Part shown: positions 1 to 9,765 of the stretch, piece by piece
How positions within the stretch are numbered: the first letter of the stretch is position 1
Layout: each line of letters begins with the position of its first letter
NCBI RefSeq assembly: GCF_036320965.1
Contig: NC_092270.1
Coordinates: 23,569,093-23,633,092, forward strand
DNA length: 64,000 nt
Source: Panulirus ornatus
Lineage: Eukaryota; Arthropoda; Malacostraca; Decapoda; Palinuridae
Direction: 5' to 3'
The notes under the pieces: model-generated
What the model was told of the DNA's origin: nothing
Seen by the model: only the letters and a program-made list of their open reading frames with translations
The model's database searches: none
Made by a program: the position numbers and the translations under genes

Positions 1-203
1 ATGTATATGTCTGTGTGTATATATATGTATACGTTGAGATGTATAGGTATGTATATTTGTGTGTGTGGACGTGTATGTATATACATGTGTATGTGGGTGG
101 GTTGGGCCATTCTTTTGTCTGTTTCTTTGTGCTATCTCGCTAATGCGGGAAACAGTGATAAAGCAAAATACATAAATATGATATAATATATATATGCATA
201 TGA
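1..203 (+). mobile_element. RTE-like LINE 3' tail fragment
   Basis: TATATG/TGTG-rich sequence followed by the family tail (gggccattc, then gctatctcgctaatgcggga, then a cagtgataaagc run). The same order ends every RTE-like copy in the window. It carries no coding potential beyond low-complexity frames. It abuts the 5'-truncated copy A, so it is either the end of an upstream copy or part of a tandem-tail arrangement. Confidence 0.7.
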
Positions 204-204
204 G

Positions 205-1878
205 GAGGTGATAACAAGTAGTGGTGATGTGAGAAGGAGATGGAGTGAGTATTTTGAAGGTTTGTTGAATGTGTTTGATGATAGAGTGGCAGATATAGGG
301 TGTTTTGGTCGAGGTGGTGTGCAAAGTGAGAGGGTTAGGGAAAATGATTTGGTAAACAGAGAAGAGGTAGTAAAAGCTTTATGGAAGATGAAAGCTGGCA
401 AGGCAGCAGGTTTGGATGGTATTGCAGTGGAATTTATTAAAAAAGGGGGTGACTGTATTATTGACTGGTTGGTAAGGTTATTTAATGTATGTATGACTCA
501 TGGTGAGGTGCCTGAGGATTGGCGGAATGCGTGCATAGTGCCATTGTACAAAGGCAAAGGGGATAAGAGTGAGTGCTCAAATTACAGAGGTATAAGTTTG
601 TTGAGTATTCCTGGTAAATTATATGGGAGGGTATTGATTGAGAGGGTGAAGGCATGTACAGAGCATCAGATTGGGGAAGAGCAGTGTGGTTTCAGAAGTG
701 GTAGAGGATGTGTGGATCAGGTGTTTGCTTTGAAGAATGTATGTGAGAAATACTTAGAAAAGCAAATGGATTTGTATGTAGCATTTATGGATCTGGAGAA
801 GGCATATGATAGAGTTGATAGAGATGCTCTGTGGAAGGTATTAAGAATATATGGTGTGGGAGGCAAGTTGTTAGAAGCAGTGAAAAGTTTTTATCGAGGA
901 TGTAAGGCATGTGTACGTGTAGGAAGAGAGGAAAGTGATTGGTTCTCAGTGAATGTAGGTTTGCAGCAGGGGTGTGTGATGTCTCCATGGTTGTTTAATT
1001 TGTTTATGGATGGGGTTGTTAGGGAGGTGAATGCAAGAGTTTTGGAAAGAGGGGCAAGTATGAAGTCTGTTGGGGATGAGAGAGCTTGGGAAGCGAGTCA
1101 GTTGTTGTTCGATGATGATACAGCGCTGGTGGCTGATTTACGTGAGAAACTGCAGAAGCTGGTGACTGAGTTTGGTAAAGTGTGTGAAAGAAGAAAGTTA
1201 AGAGTAAATGTGAATAAGAGCAAAGTAATTAGGTACAGTAGGGTTGAGGGTTAAGTCAATTGGGAGGTAAGTTTGAATGGAGAAAAACTGGAGGAAGTAA
1301 AGTGTTTTAGATATCTGGGAGTGGATCTGGCAGCGGATGGAACCATGGAAGCGGAAGTGGATCATAGGGTGGGGGAGGGGGCGAAAATCCTGGGAACCTT
1401 GAAGAATGTGTGGAAGTCGAGAACATTACCTCGGAAAGCAAAAATGGGTATGTTTGAAGGAATAGTGGTTCCAACAATGTTGTATGGTTGCGAGGCGTGG
1501 GCTATGGATAGAGTTGTGCGTAGGAGGATGGATGTGCTGGAAATGAGATGTTTGAGGACAATGTGTGGTGTGAGGTGGTTTGATCTAGTAAGTAACGTAA
1601 GGGTAAGAGAGATGTGTGGAAATAAAAAGAGTGTGGTTGAGAGAGCAGAAGAGGGTGTTTTGAAATGGTTTGGGCACATGGAGAGAATGAGTGAGGAAAG
1701 ATTGACCAAGAGGATATATGTGTCGGAGATGGAGGGAACGAGGAGAAGTGGGAGACCAAATTGGAGGTGGAAAGATGGAGTGAAGAAGATTTTGTGTGAT
1801 TGGGGCCTGAACATGCAGGAGGGTGAAAGGAGGGCAAGGAATAGAGTGAATTGGATCGATTTGGTATACCGGGGTTGA
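205..1878 (+). pseudogene. reverse transcriptase ORF of LINE copy A (nonsense-interrupted)
   Basis: One frame encodes the RT domain and the C-terminal region. Visible landmarks are NYRGISLLS, FRSGRGCVDQVFALKN, MDLEKAYDRVD, GLQQGCVMSPWLFNLFMDG and the C-terminal RRSGRPNWRWKDGVKK motif. The catalytic box reads FDDDTALV, where sister copies have FADDTALV. A TAA at 1252-1254 interrupts the frame where sisters have CAA; the same frame continues to a TGA at 1876-1878. The endonuclease domain is absent. Truncation, nonsense change and altered box mean it is not functional. RTE-clade assignment rests on the EN-RT layout of full copies without RNase H and on the GRPxxRWxD-like C terminus, and is inferred. 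Confidence 0.85.
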
Positions 1879-2200
1879 CGTGCTGTCAGTGGATTGAATC
1901 AGGGCATGTGAAGCGTCTGGGGTAAACCATGGAAAGCTGTGTAGGTATGTATATTTGCGTGTGTGGACGTATGTATATACATGTGTATGGGGGTGGGTTG
2001 GGCCATTTCTTTCGTCTGTTTCCTTGCGCTACCTCGCAAACGCGGAAGACCGACAAAGCAAAAAAAAAAAAAAAAAAAAAGAAAAAAATATGCATATATG
2101 GGTGTTTATGTATGTATATGTGTATGTGGGTGGTTGGGCCATTCTTCGTCTGTTTCCTTGCGCTATCTTGCTGACTTGGGAAACATTGGTTTAATATAAT
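205..2200 (+). mobile_element. RTE-like LINE copy A, 5' truncated, double 3' tail
   Basis: Copy A begins abruptly at the point matching 17703 of copy C, so the endonuclease half is missing, and then follows C closely to its end. It shares two unusual characters with C: a CGA-to-TGA stop at the end of the ORF, and a 3' UTR deletion joining gaaagctgtg directly to taggtatgtat. After the first tail (about 1990-2060) comes an A-rich run and a second, shorter tail module (2095-2195). It lies in the intron upstream of PUSL1 exon 2266-2376. Confidence 0.85.
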
Positions 2201-2265
2201 GTATATAATATATATCATGTAGTTACCTGGTTTATGACATGAATAAACTCTTGTTTACTTTTCAG

Positions 2266-2376
2266 ATATCTGTGATACCAGGTCAACCCTTGTTGAAATT
2301 TGATTATGATCCGTTGGCATCCCACCTACAGTTTTGGGACATTACTGTTAGGGGCAGTTCATTTCTCTATAAACAG
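2266..2376 (+). CDS. PUSL1: PUSL1-like pseudouridine synthase, penultimate coding exon
   Basis: An open 37-codon exon bounded by a pyrimidine-rich acceptor (ttacttttcag) and a donor (aaacag|gttagt). It ends with HLQFWDITVRGSSFLYKQ, which is the stretch of the TruA fold just before the conserved helix of tRNA pseudouridine synthases (FLYRQVRRM in PUSL1). It joins in phase 0 to the exon at 4886, completing FLYKQVRRIVGVLVA. TruA-family enzymes isomerise uridine to pseudouridine in tRNA; vertebrate PUSL1 is a mitochondrial member. The catalytic aspartate lies in upstream exons outside the window. The phase-0 start assumes the preceding exon also ends in phase 0. Confidence 0.85.
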
Positions 2377-3747
2377 GTTAGTCATAGTTAGTAATAAGTT
2401 TACTGTATATTGAGAAGCATGGTATGTTACATTTTGATTATACAGGTGAACATTTATGGTAATTTGTTTATACCTAATTATTTTCCCTGCTTTTCTGAGA
2501 TAGCTTAAGAACAAATGAACATTAAACTCATTCTCATACATCCATTCTCTAGCGTACTGAAGCCTGAGACTACCATCCAAAACATAGCCTCCCAGGCTAC
2601 TCTGTAGTTTACCTTAATTGTTTTATATGCCCTGGTTCAACCCATTACATCTGGTCCTAGTTACCTGGTGACCTGCTAATGGTGGTCTACTTATACAGTG
2701 CTCAAGAAAACATAGATTGAAAAATGTAGGTAGAAAAAGATTGTGAAAGGTTTCAAAAATCACATGTGGCGATAGCGAGTGTTTGTTCTTACAAGCAATC
2801 ACTCACCAGAGTGATCATGCTCTGGTAAATAGTAGTGCATTCAAGGCATATACAGTATTATATACACTGTTCATGAAGAAGTTAATGAAGACATATACTT
2901 TAAAACCCAAGGAAATGTAAAAAATTCCAAAAGTAGTGCAGTTCACAGTAACAGAGAGGGATCACTCCAATGAGTGATTGTTCTCTAGCAGTTGACAACA
3001 TGCCCATGGAAGCCAGTCTGATGCACTCCAAGTTGTGGTAGACATACAGCTTGCATCCTTTACACTATCATATTGTTTTATAACCTCCTATACTTACAGC
3101 ATTCTTTGTCTGGAAAGTGCCCACTGATTCTTGTCCTTTTGGGAAGAACAAGATTAGGAAGAGCATCAAGACTGGAGGTTTAGTTAGACATTTTGTGGCA
3201 TTTTACTGTTGGTCAGCTTGATATTGATATCTTCAGAGCTTTCCACTTACCAGATCAAAGGCAACTTCAGGTACCATATTTAACTTTGTGTAAGTCACAA
3301 CTTATTTATAAGTTTTTCTATGATGCATGTAATGTCTGGTTCATAACCTTTCTGGTCATAACCATAAGCAATGTGAAATTGATGATTGAGACAGAAACAA
3401 TTCCTATTTATTGAATTTTATCATTTAATTACTTTCATTTTTGTTTAATTGGATATTTATCAAAGTAAGATTGATATTTTAGATAAAACACAAGCTGGAA
3501 ACATTCATCTAGTTTAATCAGCTGACTGGCACATTAATGCACCTCATTCAAACTATGTTTATCTTGGTCTGTTACCATCAGTTCTGCAAACCACGTTCCT
3601 TCTAATATTTTCTGTATGTAAACAGAAAGAATTTTATTCACCAGTACCACAGCATTGCAAAAATTTGAGCCACCACTGTGTTCCAGGTTACCAGCCTGAA
3701 AAGAGATGTCACCGTTAGTCCAATAGATTTTATATATTCTACACTTG

Positions 3748-3960
3748 ATCGCCATCTCCCGTGTCAGTGAGGTAGCGTCAGGAAACAGACAAAGAATGTC
3801 CCATCCACTCATATACACATTATTTATTTATTTATTTATTATACTTAGTCGCTGTTTCCTGCATCAGTGAGGTAGTGCAAGGAAACGGATGAAGAATGGC
3901 CCAACCACTCATATACACATATATACACATAAATGCCCATACACCCACATACATATACAT
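3748..3960 (-). mobile_element. two tandem RTE-like 3' tail modules
   Basis: Two consecutive minus-strand tails, each reading on the plus strand as cgc(t)gt(t)tcc followed by cagtgaggtag, a gaaac run and 'atggccca', and separated by a TTTA run (about 3748-3820 and 3840-3955). Neither carries ORF sequence. With the next tail at 3974 this makes three tails in a row. Confidence 0.6.
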
Positions 3961-3973
3961 TTTATTTTATTTA

Positions 3974-4640
3974 TTTATTTTGCTTTGTCGCTGTCTCCCG
4001 TGTTTGTGAGGTAGCACAAAGAAACAGACGAAAGAAATGGCCCAACCCACCCCCATACACCTGTATACACATACACATCCACACACGCAAATATACATAC
4101 CTATACATCTCCATGTACACATATATATACACACACAGACATATACATATATACACATGTACATAATTCATACTGTCTGCCTTTATTTATTCCCATCGCC
4201 ACCTCGCCATACATGGAGTAACATCCCCCTCGCCCCTCATGTGTGCGAGGTAGCGCTAGGAAAAGACAACAAAGGCCCCATTCGTTCACACTCAGTTTCT
4301 AGCTGTCATGTAATAATGCCCTAAACCACAGCTCCCTTTCCACATCCAGGCCCCACAGGACTTTCCATGGTTTACCCCAGACGCTTCACATGGCCTGATT
4401 CAATCCATTGACAGCACGTCGACCCCGGTGTACCACATCGATCCAATTCACTCTATTCCTTGCCCGCCTTTCACCCTCCTGCATGTTCAGGCCCCGATCA
4501 CTCAAAATCTTTTTCACTCCATCTTCCCACCTCCAATTTGGTCTCCCACTTCTCCTCGTTCCCTCCACCTCCGACACATATATCCTCTTGGTCCCATTTA
4601 AAGAACTTTTTTCAGTCATTTGCACGACTACCCTTTCCAT
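3974..4640 (-). mobile_element. RTE-like LINE copy B, 3' end only
   Basis: Minus-strand copy containing the 3' UTR (CACACA/TATATA-rich, gcgaggtagcgctaggaaaag and the conserved ctcctagctgtcat-type block) and the last 80 or so codons of the ORF (4386-4640). The coding part includes KRIYVSEVEGTRRSGRPNW and ends GLNQAM-stop. It is 5' truncated near 4640 and lies within the PUSL1 intron, antisense to the gene. Confidence 0.8.
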
Positions 4641-4885
4641 GGGTGCATCAAGTTACATAAACCCATTTCTTTTCTTTAAATGTACATATCATAATCTTAC
4701 TAGTGTGTATAGTGCCTAAGCAGTTTATAGATTTCCCCCCGTAGGAGAAATTTGTGGACCTAAATAGTAAATTAGAATGTGGGATCATAGATTTGACAGA
4801 TTACATTAATCCTGTGTATATCCAGCTGTTTCACTGCCACAGAGTTACATTTTTGTCATTTAATAATGGAAATGGAATATTTCAG

Positions 4886-5107
4886 GTACGCAGGATAGTT
4901 GGTGTGTTGGTAGCCTGTGCTCAAGGCTGTATATCCTCTGAAGATATAAAGTACATGCTGGATAATCCTTCACCACAGAAGTGGAACACACATGTCCAGT
5001 GTGCACCTCCTGATGGCCTCTTTCTACTGAGTGTTCACTATCCTTCTCACATTTTTATGAACAGTGGACATGCTACAGATAATGCAGTGAAACAAAAGAC
5101 ATGTTGA
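4886..5107 (+). CDS. PUSL1: PUSL1-like pseudouridine synthase, terminal exon
   Basis: Encodes 73 residues plus TGA, beginning VRRIVGVLVACAQG and containing APPDGLFLLSVHYP. These are the two C-terminal hallmarks of the TruA/PUSL1 family: the (V)RRMVG helix that packs on the catalytic domain and the terminal AP.GL.L..V.Y strand. The reading frame runs open back to 4754, but the upstream stretch lacks family similarity. The penultimate exon supplies FLYKQ, so the true boundary is the AG at 4884-4885. The gene is on the plus strand and its 5' exons lie outside the window. No canonical AATAAA is visible between the stop and the DUSP19-like ATG. Confidence 0.88.
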   Translation, partial: VRRIVGVLVACAQGCISSEDIKYMLDNPSPQKWNTHVQCAPPDGLFLLSVHYPSHIFMNSGHATDNAVKQKTC

Positions 5108-5337
5108 AAAGTCTTTTGAAAATGATATGATAAAGATATGACATGTGACATTTGAAACAAAAGTTTTATTGGTATTATATGCCAGCGTATTTGGGGTTAC
5201 TGAACAAGTTTGAAATAGTTGTATCTGTTTTGTAGAATAGTGATCTAAGATGAAGGAAATTTACAGGTTTTGAAACAGACATTACCTTTTGAAAAAAAAG
5301 TAACAGGCGTACTCAAGGTTTAATGCCAACTGTAAAG

Positions 5338-5420
5338 GTAAGTTTGTTGATAGTATACTGTAATTTCTTGGAGATCTTAGATTTTATAGTTATAACCTGC
5401 TTTTTTATACCATAAAACAG
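5338..5420 (+). other. candidate 5' UTR intron of the DUSP19-like gene
   Basis: A consensus donor (aaag|gtaagt at 5338) and an acceptor after a T-rich tract (ccataaaacag ending 5420) bracket 83 bp immediately upstream of the DUSP19-like ATG. Splicing here is inferred from the sequence signals alone. It would place the transcription start between the PUSL1 stop (5107) and 5337, or further upstream in a shared transcript. Confidence 0.45.
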
Positions 5421-5458
5421 ATTACTACTTTTGTGGGTTGGCATAAACTACTGTCATT

Positions 5459-6070
5459 ATGTCAAGTTTAGCAAAGCAGTTGGCTGCCAAAAGAGGAACA
5501 CTGCGCCACACCCAAACACAAGTAACTACCCCTGATGGTCAATCCAAAATTGAGGAAATGTTCTTTGATGGGTCTCAAAAAGTAGTGGCAGTGCCTTCCT
5601 CCAGTCCAGGCTTTGTGATAGATACTAAACCAGATCTACGTTACTCCCACATCCTTAATAAGGTCATCTTAGGATCACAAGATGTTGCTCATGATCTTGA
5701 TCTTCTTACCAAAATTAAAGTTACCCACATTCTAAATGTTGCCACTGGAATAATTAATCTTTATGAGGGTTGGTTCATTTATAAAACTAAAGAGGTCTTT
5801 GATACACCAACTTGTCGAATAATTGATATTTTTGATGAGTGTTGTGATTACATTCACAATACAGTTTTGTCAGGAGGTTGTGTTCTGGTTCACTGTAATG
5901 CTGGAGTTTCACGGTCAGTTTCGGTCGTAATAGCTTATTTAATGAGATATTACAGCATGAATTTTGATGAGGCCTTTAACTTTGTGAAGTCTAAGAGGTC
6001 ATTCATAAGGCCCAATACTGGGTTCCTTGAGCAGCTGAAAGAGTATGAGTCAAAATTGGCTTCAGTGTAG
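5459..6070 (+). CDS. DUSP19: dual-specificity phosphatase, DUSP19-like
   Basis: 203 codons in one uninterrupted exon, close to the roughly 217 residues of vertebrate DUSP19. The N-terminal segment (about 1-60) carries the DUSP19-type TQVTTPDGQSKIEE stretch. The DSPc domain spans about 60-200 and opens with VILGSQDVAHDLDLLTKIKV, highly characteristic of DUSP19. The signature HCNAGVSRS is at residues 145-153: nucleophile Cys146, Arg152, and probable general acid Asp115 in FDTP. The domain ends with the NTGFLEQLKEYE helix. The family hydrolyses phospho-Tyr/Ser/Thr, and DUSP19 (SKRP1) is linked to JNK-pathway regulation. All catalytic residues are present, so it should be active. Vertebrate DUSP19 is multi-exon; absence of CDS introns here may be lineage-specific or indicate a retrocopy. 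Confidence 0.92.
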   Translation: MSSLAKQLAAKRGTLRHTQTQVTTPDGQSKIEEMFFDGSQKVVAVPSSSPGFVIDTKPDLRYSHILNKVILGSQDVAHDLDLLTKIKVTHILNVATGIINLYEGWFIYKTKEVFDTPTCRIIDIFDECCDYIHNTVLSGGCVLVHCNAGVSRSVSVVIAYLMRYYSMNFDEAFNFVKSKRSFIRPNTGFLEQLKEYESKLASV

Positions 6071-6400
6071 AAGTCCATTTACAAAATCAATAACAATGAA
6101 AAATCTTTTGAAAATAATATTCATAATTCTATAGAAGACAATTAATATGCATTGCATTTTGATTGCAGTATGTTCAGTTCATTGTCTCAAATCAGAATAA
6201 TGCCTCATACTGAAAAGTATGATTGGAAAAAATGAAGATGTATTTGGAAAGCATCTTCCTTTTTTCATTACATTTTGATTTTAGCATCTGTGATTCAGTC
6301 TTTTAGTTGAGATAGTGTTTCATGTTGAAAAAACAGTAATGCATAAAAATGTGTAAATGTATTTCAGGTAATCTCTGGACATTATTGTGTACTTATATTT
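6071..6400 (+). other. 3' flank of the DUSP19-like gene
   Basis: AT-rich, non-coding, without TE similarity; probably 3' UTR. No canonical AATAAA is seen close to the stop. AATAAT/AATATT variants occur around 6100-6125. Repeat sequence starts near 6400. Confidence 0.4.
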
Positions 6401-6460
6401 TTTCTTCTCCATTTCCCGCATAGGCAAGGTATATATATAAACATATATATGTATGCGAAT

Positions 6461-6632
6461 GGCTGGAAATCCTCCCCTCTCGTTTTTTTTTTTTTTTTTT
6501 TCCAATTTTCCAAAAGAAGGAACAGAGAAGGGGGCCAGGTGAGGATATTCCCTCAAAGGCCCAGTCCTCTGTTCTTAACGCTACCTCGCTAACGCGGGAA
6601 ATGGCGAATAGTACGAAAGAATATATATGTAT
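6461..6632 (+). mobile_element. short non-autonomous element S1 (LINE-ended), truncated head
   Basis: Reads ggctggaaatcctcccctct, a T-run, ttccaaaagaaggaacagag, then cctcaaaggcccagtcctct and the tail gctacctcgctaacgcggga followed by atggcgaatag and an AT-rich end. The head matches the 5' UTR of the RTE-like LINE (compare 16331-16360). The tail motif matches the LINE 3' end. No ORF. It is half of a large inverted repeat with S2. Confidence 0.65.
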
Positions 6633-6781
6633 ATTTTTTTTCCCTACTATTTGCAATTTCCCACGTTAGCGAGGTAGTGTTAAGAACAGAGGACTGAGCC
6701 TTTGAGGGAACATCCTCACTTGGCCCCCTTCTCTGTTCCTTCTTTTGGAAAATTAAAAACGAGAGAGGAGGATTTCCAGCC
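6461..6781. repeat. large imperfect inverted repeat formed by S1 and S2
   Basis: The two oppositely oriented elements share about 140-150 bp arms around a short AT-rich centre (about 6625-6645). Arm ends are ggctggaaatcctcc at 6461 and ggaggatttccagcc at its complement (6767-6782). The structure could form a cruciform or a long dsRNA if transcribed in the DUSP19 3' region. Confidence 0.7.
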
Positions 6782-6856
6782 CCCCACTCACTCCCCTTTT
6801 AGTTGCCTTCTACAACATGCAGGGAATATGTGGGAAGTATTCTTTCTCCCCTAGCC
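6637..6856 (-). mobile_element. short non-autonomous element S2 (LINE-ended), near complete
   Basis: Same element as S1 in opposite orientation. On the plus strand it reads tail first (cccacgttagcgaggtagtg), then the central block, then the head, extending through gccttctacaacatgcaggg to a stretch ending near ctttctcccctagcccc. It abuts the RT fragment of copy D at about 6857-6861. Confidence 0.65.
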
Positions 6857-8205
6857 CCAGGGTGCGTGATGTCTCCATGGTTGTTTTTGTTTATGGATGG
6901 GGTTGTTAAGGAGGTAAATGCAAGAGTTTTGAAGAGAGGGGCAAGCATGCAGTCTGCTGTGGATGAGAGGGCTTGGGAAGTGAGTCAGTTGCTGTTTGCT
7001 GATGGTACAGTGCTGGTGGCTGATTCGTTTGAGAAACTGCAGAAGCTGGTGACTGAGTTTGGTAAAGTGTATGAAAGAAGAAAGCTGAGGGTAAATGTGA
7101 ATAAGAGCAAGGTAATAGGTTCAGTAGGGTTGAGGGACAAGTCAATTGGGAGGTAAGTTTGAATGGAGAAAAACTGGTGGAAGTGAAGTGTTTTAGATAT
7201 CTGGAAGTGGATTTGGCAGCAGATGGAACCATGGAAGCAGAAGTGAGTCATAAGGTGGGGGAGGGGATGAAAGTTTTGTGAGTGTTGAAGAATGTGTGGA
7301 AGGTGAAAACATTATCTCGAAAAGAGAAAATGGGTATGTTTGAAGGAATAGTGGTTCCAACAATGTTATATGGTTGCAAGGCGTGGGCTATAGATAGGGT
7401 TGTGCGGAGGGTGGTGGATGTGTTGGAAATAAGATGTTTGAGGACATTATGTGGTGTGAGGTTGTTTGATCGAACAAGTAATGAAAGGGTAAGCAAGATG
7501 TGTGGTAATAATAAGAGTGTAGTTGAGAGAGCAGAAGAGGGTGTTTTGAAATGGTTTGGTCACATGGAGAATGAGTGAGGAAAGTTTGACAAAGGGTATA
7601 TATGTGTCAGAGGTGGAGGGAACGAGGAGAAGTGGGAGACCGAATTGGAGGTGGAAAGATGGAGTGACAGAGTGACAAAGATTTTGAGCGATCGGGGCCG
7701 AACATGCAGGAGGGTGAAAGGAGGGCAAGGAATAGAGTGAATTGGAATGATGTGGTATACCAAGGTCGACGTGCTGTCAGTGGATTGAACCAGGGCATGT
7801 GAAGTGTCTGGGGTAAACCATGGAAAGTTTTGGGGGGCCTAGATGTGGAAAGGGAGCTGTGGGTTTGGTGTATTACACATGACAGCTAGAGACTGAGTGT
7901 GAACAAATGTGGCCTTTGTTGTCTTTTCCTAGCGCTACCTCATGCGGGTGCGGGGGATGCCATTCCATGTGTAGCGGGGTGGCGATGGGAATGACTGAAG
8001 GCAGCAAGTATGAATATGTACTTGTGTATATATATGTATTTGTCTGTATATGTATACGTTGAAATATATAGGTATGTCTATGTGTGTGTGAAGGCATGTA
8101 TGTATAAACATGTGTACGTGGGTGGGTTGGGCCATTTTTCATGTTTCCTTGCGCTTACCTGTTAATGCGGGAGTCAGCGACAAAGTATAATAAAATGAAT
8201 GAAAA
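6857..8205 (+). mobile_element. RTE-like LINE copy D (5' truncated)
   Basis: Starts inside the RT domain at gtgcgtgatgtctccatgg, directly after S2, and continues through the C-terminal coding region and a full 3' UTR. The tail at about 8140-8185 (cttacctgttaatgcgggag, then cgacaaagtataataaaatg) closes it. Body and tail are more diverged than copies A, C, H or J, so it is an older insertion. Confidence 0.85.
6861..7801 (+). pseudogene. RT/C-terminal remnant of LINE copy D
   Basis: Frames 6803-7156, 7282-7578 and later fragments together show CVMSPWLFLFMDGVV, the degenerate box FADGTVLVADS (FADD in sisters), ERRKLRVNVNKSKVIG, VVPTMLYGCKAWAIDRVV and VLKWFGHM. The frame is broken by small indels near 7120 and 7275 and again after 7570. 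Upstream RT and endonuclease are missing, and the RT box change alone would inactivate it. Confidence 0.85.
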
Positions 8206-9765
8206 TAAAATAATTATATTTTATTATTTTTTTATTATACATAATCATGGCTTTGGAAAAAAAAAATTAAAGAAGTTACAGGATCACATTTGCTGATCAG
8301 ATGAACTTGCTTAACATGTGTGAATTGTAGTAGAATGGCAAAGTTGTTGGCAGTTTTTCTTTCATGAGGAATGTTTACTGAAATCAAGTGGTCTGTAAAT
8401 GGGAGGAATATTTCTTTTGTTTTAACAACAGTGTTCTTCACTACTTCTAACCTGCTTTTTACACTGGTAGTTTTTTGTATATTATACTGATTTGGAACTA
8501 CTTTACAGTGCTTGATACGTGTGATCATATGTACCTTGTGTTAGAAAGTGTAGGTAAAATTTATGTTCAGAATGCTTCTGATTTCGTAGGTATAATCAGA
8601 AATAGAAAATGTATAGTTGATACACATTGTTATTCAGATATGTACTTTAACTATTCAACAATGCAAGTACAGTATATCTTCTTTAGCCAAGGTGAAGAAC
8701 CATCTTTTTGGAGTTTTTCCTTTATATTGCATCATTCATCCCTTTCAAGCATCAGCAGTAGTCAGCCATCCCAACAGCTATGGTAGCTACATTTTGGAAA
8801 TCCCTGGATGAAGTGTTTCTCACTAATTGATCTCTGATTTACTGGGAAGAAATCCAGATGTAATTAAAAGTAGTGTAACTCGTTTCTTGTTACAACCCAA
8901 AATCTTATACTTTCCGACAATGTCTGATACTTTCCTTGTAATCTTCCAACTTCTCATTTCCTTGAAAGCTCCTTATGCAATCCCTACCTACTTTTCACAA
9001 GTTTGAAATGCTTCTTATGGCTTCTATCACTGAACTGTTGTATTTATGGGCCAAGAAACATTTTGAGTTTTGCAAGGCTTATTTGTGAAATCTGAGGCAA
9101 AGATATTGGACTCCAAGGACTTTGTCTAAGCCTTTTACAAAAATTTTCATTAGCCTAAATTTCATGTGTAGCAGTGGCATCAGGACTTTATTCATCTAAA
9201 CAAATGATGAAATTGTAATGTTTTAAGGAACATTAGGAAGGAGCATTCAATAGTAGTAGTGCGATGGAACATTAGGCAAGAACTTTAAGGAGACACATTA
9301 GATAGAAGTAGTCTGTAAGGACATTTGGTAGGAGCCTCTAGAAACAATTTGCTGGAGTTCACCATTTATGGAAACTCTTGCTTTGGCCACCCCCTAGATG
9401 GATTTCCAAAGTGAAACAGGTTTCAGAGATAGGTAGCTAGTTCTAAGATCTTTGGGTGAAATGCTTTTTCCTGGGCCAATCACTCCTAATGTAATGTTCG
9501 GGCCCTGGCTTGACTAGCCCAAAGACACAGAAGGTTTGTGTATTTTGTGGCCATCAAAGTTCAGAATGACCAGAAGAGTTCCTTATCTTCATAGGTTTTT
9601 TTTTTCTCAGAAAATGAATGCCCTACAGAAAGAAAATCAGTGTAATGTGTATTGTAAAGTAATACAACATTAAACTTTGCAACATTTTCAGATCTTGGTT
9701 AGGTATCCTATTTCTGAATCTTGTTTAGGTATCATCAATAGAAATTTTCTAAATAATCAATTTTG
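8206..9765. other. unassigned AT-rich intergenic sequence
   Basis: Only short, composition-driven frames; no domain motif, splice-bounded exon or repeat family recognised. It contains a few poly-A/poly-T tracts. Confidence 0.4.

Larger units (their letters stand above)
2377..4885 (+). other. PUSL1 intron
   Basis: Begins gttagt after codon CAG and ends ggaatatttcag before codon GTA. It is about 2.5 kb, AT-rich, and without coding signal apart from an in-frame but spurious extension just upstream of the acceptor. The proximal 1.3 kb (2377-3740) shows no recognisable element. The distal part carries minus-strand RTE-like tails and a 3' fragment. Confidence 0.75.

Noticed and set aside
1362..1837. 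Long minus-strand ORFs opposite LINE copies (for example 1362-1814, 17147-17899, 19002-19337)
   Set aside because: Mirror frames of the purine-biased LINE coding strand; they recur at the same place in every copy and show no domain.
3222..3271. Possible extra PUSL1 exon (ttggtcag|cttgat ... cttcag|gtacca)
   Set aside because: Exon 2266-2376 already joins in phase and by family motif (FLYKQ to VRRIVG) to exon 4886-5107; inserting this piece would break the TruA signature.
4754..4885. Upstream extension of the terminal PUSL1 ORF as coding
   Set aside because: Open by chance in the same frame; lacks family similarity, and the acceptor at 4884-4885 marks the exon start.
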